NCBI GenBank assembly: GCA_023453655.1
Contig: JAEXTE010000296.1
Location: 1 to 8,227 of the forward strand
DNA: 8,227 nucleotides
Source: Pseudomonadota bacterium
GTDB lineage: Bacteria; Pseudomonadota; Gammaproteobacteria; Xanthomonadales; Xanthomonadaceae
Direction: 5' to 3'
The stretch's first letter is position 1; the number at the start of each line of letters is the position of its first letter. Below, piece by piece: positions 6,260-8,227 of this stretch. Made by a program: the position numbers and the translations under genes. The notes below the pieces were generated by a model. The model had not been told where the DNA came from and searched no databases. It saw nothing but the letters and a program-made list of their open reading frames with translations.

Positions 6260-6997
6260 ATGACCGGGATCCTCGCCCTGCTCTACAGCGCCTTCTGCTA
6301 CCTGGTGTTCCTCGCCACCATCCTCTACGCCATCGGTTTCGTCGGTGGCTTCGCCGTGCCCAGGCACATCGACAGCGGTCCGTTCGCGGGCACCGGCTTC
6401 GCACTGGCGGTCGACCTCGCCCTGCTGGCCCTGTTCGCCGTGCAGCACAGCGGCATGGCGCGCCCGGGATTCAAGCGCTGGTGGACGCGGATCGTGCCCG
6501 CGCCGGTTGAACGCAGTACCTACGTGCTGGTCTCGAGCCTGGTGCTGCTGCTCCTGTTCGCATGCTGGCAGGCGCTGCCGCAAACGGTGTGGTCGGTGGA
6601 CAACCGCATCGCACGCATTGCGCTGTCTGTCCTGTCGGGCACCGGCTGGGCGCTGGTGTTCGGCAGCACCTTCCTGATCAGCCATTTCGAACTGTTCGGC
6701 CTGCAGCAGGCCTGGCGGGGGCGCGTGCAGGCGGGCGACGCGGTACCGCCATTCGTCACCCGCGCCTTCTACCGCATCGTCCGCCACCCGCTGATGCTGG
6801 GTTTCCTCATCGCCTTCTGGGCGACGCCCACGATGAGCCTCGGACACCTGCTGTTCGCCCTGGCCACCACCGGCTACATCCTGTTCGCGGTGAAGTGCCT
6901 GGAGGAGCGCGACCTGCTGAAGCTGTATGGCGACACCTACCGCGACTACCAGCGCCGGGTGCCGATGATCCTGCCGCTGCCTCGACGGGGCGGCTGA
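6260..6997 (+). CDS. mddA: Membrane methyltransferase of the NnrU/ICMT type, probable methanethiol S-methyltransferase (MddA-like)
   Basis: The 245-aa integral membrane protein has about five hydrophobic segments (roughly residues 3-33, 44-65, 86-106, 117-140 and 181-210). The C-terminal half carries the signature of isoprenylcysteine-methyltransferase-like enzymes: YRIVRHPLMLGFLIAFWATPTM-like text at 171-192 (RHP at 175-177), then GHLLFA, and EERDLLKLYGDTYRDY (215-230). The SAM site is expected there. The combination with FLISHFELFGL (138-148) and an HSGMAR segment (63-68) is that of MddA, which methylates methanethiol with SAM to dimethyl sulfide in the inner membrane. NnrU-like proteins of other function are the main alternative. 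It starts 117 bases after the broken hydrolase-LuxR frame, with its Shine-Dalgarno in a hairpin, and ends before a strong stem-loop. The substrate assignment rests on remembered family motifs, so it is likely rather than proven. Confidence 0.82.
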   Translation: MTGILALLYSAFCYLVFLATILYAIGFVGGFAVPRHIDSGPFAGTGFALAVDLALLALFAVQHSGMARPGFKRWWTRIVPAPVERSTYVLVSSLVLLLLFACWQALPQTVWSVDNRIARIALSVLSGTGWALVFGSTFLISHFELFGLQQAWRGRVQAGDAVPPFVTRAFYRIVRHPLMLGFLIAFWATPTMSLGHLLFALATTGYILFAVKCLEERDLLKLYGDTYRDYQRRVPMILPLPRRGG

Positions 6998-7012
6998 CGC
7001 GCCCACGCGGCG

Positions 7013-7039
7013 ACCGGGTCGCGGGTGCCGCGGCCCGGT
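7013..7039 (+). terminator. Terminator-like stem-loop after the mddA-like gene
   Basis: ACCGGGTCGCGG (7013-7024) pairs with 7028-7039 through 12 bp, including one U-G wobble, around a 3-base loop. It begins 16 bases after the mddA-like stop codon. Only two T residues are at its end, so if it terminates it is a weak-U type, as is common in GC-rich genomes. Its last base is also the first of the putative -35 of the next gene. Confidence 0.55.
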
Positions 7040-7069
7040 TGCGCACTCCCGCGCGAATCGCGTTATGCT
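7039..7069 (+). promoter_or_regulatory. Putative promoter of the HNH endonuclease gene
   Basis: TTGCGC (7039-7044) and TATGCT (7064-7069) are 19 bases apart, or 18 if the -10 is read as TTATGC. The -10 stands out as the most AT-rich spot in the gap. It would start transcription around 7075-7079, at or just before the ATG at 7079. Confidence 0.5.
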
Positions 7070-7078
7070 CGGGTTCCG

Positions 7079-7753
7079 ATGGAGTCTGACAGAGCGCAGC
7101 TTCGCGTGATTCCCCCCGGAATCCCAGGGATTCCGGACGGCGCCGTCGCCCCTGTCCTCCCCGCCCCGCACTCGCTGCCGCACCGGCTGGATTCGGTGCG
7201 GCTGCTTTCGCTCGACGCCCACGGCCGCGCGCTGAACTGGATCAGCTGGCAGGATGCGGCCTGCCTGTACGCCCGCGAGGCGGTGGCCTGGACTCTCGGC
7301 GATCCCTGCCTGAGCGTGCATGGCGGCACCAGCCGCCTGACCGGCGCGCGCAGCACGCTGGACCTGCACCCGATCATCGCCGCGCGCGGCCAGGTCCGCC
7401 CGCAGGCGCTCGACCCGACGCCGGCGCTCACCAATGCCTCGCTGTTCGCGCGCGACCAGTACCTGTGCATGTACTGCGGCAAGGGCTATGCCCGCCAGTT
7501 GCTGACCCGCGACCATGTGGTGCCGCTCTCGCGCGGCGGCCGCGACATCTGGGAGAACGTGGTCTGCGCCTGCTTCCAGTGCAATTCGCGCAAGGGCGGG
7601 CGCACCCCGCAACAGGCCTCGATGCCGCTGCTGGCCGTGCCCTACCGGCCGAGCTGGATCGAGCACCTGATCCTGTCCAACCGCAACATCCTGGCCGACC
7701 AGATGGCCTTCCTGCGCTCGCACCTGCCCAGGCGCAAACGCGGCCGCCAGTAG
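7079..7753 (+). CDS. HNH endonuclease family protein
   Basis: A 224-aa protein from the ATG at 7079. The HNH nuclease module sits at about residues 127-178. A zinc-type CMYC pair (Cys130, Cys133) is followed by the catalytic TRDHVVPLSRGG segment (Asp145-His146), Asn160 in WENVV, a second CxxC (Cys165, Cys168) and NSRKGGRTP. All metal-binding and catalytic positions look intact. The N-terminal 120 residues contain LLSLDAHGRALNWISWQDAACLYARE, a conserved-looking region without an assigned function. The C-terminal segment RPSWIEHLILSNRNILADQMAFL is followed by a basic tail. The family is widespread as stand-alone chromosomal genes, and its cellular role is not known to me. The upstream in-frame ATG at 7025 lies in a hairpin ahead of the likely -10, so 7079 is preferred, although no clear Shine-Dalgarno precedes it. 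No partner methylase or toxin-antitoxin gene adjoins it. Confidence 0.88.
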   Translation: MESDRAQLRVIPPGIPGIPDGAVAPVLPAPHSLPHRLDSVRLLSLDAHGRALNWISWQDAACLYAREAVAWTLGDPCLSVHGGTSRLTGARSTLDLHPIIAARGQVRPQALDPTPALTNASLFARDQYLCMYCGKGYARQLLTRDHVVPLSRGGRDIWENVVCACFQCNSRKGGRTPQQASMPLLAVPYRPSWIEHLILSNRNILADQMAFLRSHLPRRKRGRQ

Positions 7754-7764
7754 CACGGGTCGGC

Positions 7765-7787
7765 TACACTCGCCCGACCTTTCGGAG
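7765..7787 (+). promoter_or_regulatory. Possible -10 element and RBS of the 7800 gene
   Basis: In the 46-base gap after the HNH stop, TACACT (7765-7770) resembles a -10. GGAG (7784-7787) is a Shine-Dalgarno candidate 12 bases before the ATG at 7800, somewhat far. No -35 is evident, so read-through from the HNH gene is also possible. Confidence 0.35.
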
Positions 7788-7799
7788 CGAAGCCACGCA

Positions 7800-8227
7800 A
7801 TGCCCCTGACCATCGGCCTGGCCGGGATGGACCCTGCAACCGAAACCGCCCTCCGCGCCGCCTTCCTCGAGGCCAACCAGCGGCTGGGCGAGCGCTGGCA
7901 ACTGCTTCCCGAAACCCAGGCCGACCACATCGTGGTCGACATGGACAGCATGTACGGCCCGATGAGCTGGCTGCGCCTGCACGCCGCGGGCAAGCGCGTG
8001 GTCGGACTGACGTCCGCCCCGCGCGCGCAGACCGACTTCCGTCTGGGCCGTCCGTTCAGCGCCGACTCGATGGCCGCGCTGCTGCAGGAGATCGCCGTAC
8101 AGGGCGACGCCGCTCCGGTCGCGGCCGCGGTGGCCACCGGCGCCGCCGCGCCGACCTCGGCCCCCGCCGCATCGATTCCAGTGCCGGCGGCGACGGAGCC
8201 CGCCGCACCGTCCGCACCGTCCGCCGC
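7800..8227 (+). CDS. Hypothetical protein, degenerate receiver-like N-terminus plus Ala/Pro linker, 3' truncated by window edge
   Basis: The frame is open from the ATG at 7800 to the edge (142 codons visible). Residues 1 to about 100 read like a CheY-type receiver. There is an initial strand-helix (LTIGLAGMDPATETALRAAF), a third strand ending IVVDMDSMYG in the place of the phospho-Asp loop, VVGLTSAP where the conserved Thr/Ser follows strand 4, and LGRPFSADSMAALLQEI in the place of the KP-containing strand 5 and helix 5. The first acidic pair is absent and Lys is replaced by Arg before the Pro, so phosphorylation is doubtful. From residue 101 the protein is almost only Ala, Pro, Val, Thr and Ser, with a twice-repeated Ala-Pro-Ser unit (8205-8222), a flexible linker to an output domain outside the window. 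It follows the HNH gene by 46 bases on the same strand. The coding call is strong; the receiver fold is my inference from pattern alone. Confidence 0.8.
   Translation, partial: MPLTIGLAGMDPATETALRAAFLEANQRLGERWQLLPETQADHIVVDMDSMYGPMSWLRLHAAGKRVVGLTSAPRAQTDFRLGRPFSADSMAALLQEIAVQGDAAPVAAAVATGAAAPTSAPAASIPVPAATEPAAPSAPSA

Noticed and set aside
7025..7078. 18-codon N-terminal extension of the HNH protein from an ATG-like start at 7025
   Set aside because: Lies in the mddA terminator-like stem and upstream of the probable -10, and encodes a Pro/Arg-rich stretch unlike the rest of the protein.
6224..8137. 637-codon minus-strand open frame across mddA-like, HNH and the 7800 gene
   Set aside because: Spans three well-supported plus-strand genes and has Arg/Gln/His/Ala-rich text without motifs.
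8205..8222. Two tandem copies of GCACCGTCC at the right edge
   Set aside because: A coding Ala-Pro-Ser duplication in a low-complexity linker; not a mobile or regulatory repeat on present evidence, although the window edge cuts it.

Overview
The window is GC-rich chromosomal DNA, apart from a somewhat less GC-rich left end. Gene content and protein style point to the Xanthomonadaceae (Lysobacter, Luteimonas, Stenotrophomonas or Xanthomonas relatives). This placement is inferred from protein families; no rRNA or other marker is present.

Layout. (1) Bases 1-619 hold the 3' part of a tyrosine-recombinase (integrase) gene that runs into the window from the left. It is convergent with a tRNA-Phe gene at 634-709 on the minus strand, the classic boundary of an island or prophage integrated at a tRNA 3' end. 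The tRNA has a strong promoter on its right. Its rho-independent terminator lies inside the last codons of the integrase. (2) At 911-3210 (+) there is a small LEA14-like lipoprotein gene, then a 596-aa acyl-CoA dehydrogenase of the FadE/DmdC type, probably co-transcribed. (3) A strong hairpin at 3261-3293 separates these from a convergent minus-strand gene (3320-4849) for a Tat-exported PhoX/DUF839 protein. (4) Divergent from phoX is an alpha/beta-hydrolase fused to a LuxR-type HTH (5078-6142). It is broken by one in-frame amber codon at 6014-6016, with the rest of the HTH intact after it. The shared intergenic region carries overlapping perfect inverted repeats. (5) At 6260-6997 is a membrane methyltransferase resembling methanethiol S-methyltransferase (MddA), whose Shine-Dalgarno is locked in a 7-bp hairpin. 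(6) At 7079-7753 is an HNH endonuclease with a promoter so close to its start that the mRNA may be near-leaderless. (7) From 7800 to the right edge is a partial gene whose N-terminus looks like a degenerate response-regulator receiver followed by an Ala/Pro linker.

No CRISPR, rRNA, insertion sequence or clear defence system is visible. The most noteworthy points are the single-codon disruption of the hydrolase-LuxR regulator, the tRNA-Phe/integrase junction with an embedded tRNA terminator, the RBS-sequestering hairpin before mddA, and a possible methylated-sulfur link between the DmdC-like dehydrogenase and MddA. Several very long minus- and plus-strand open frames are GC-driven shadows and are not annotated.
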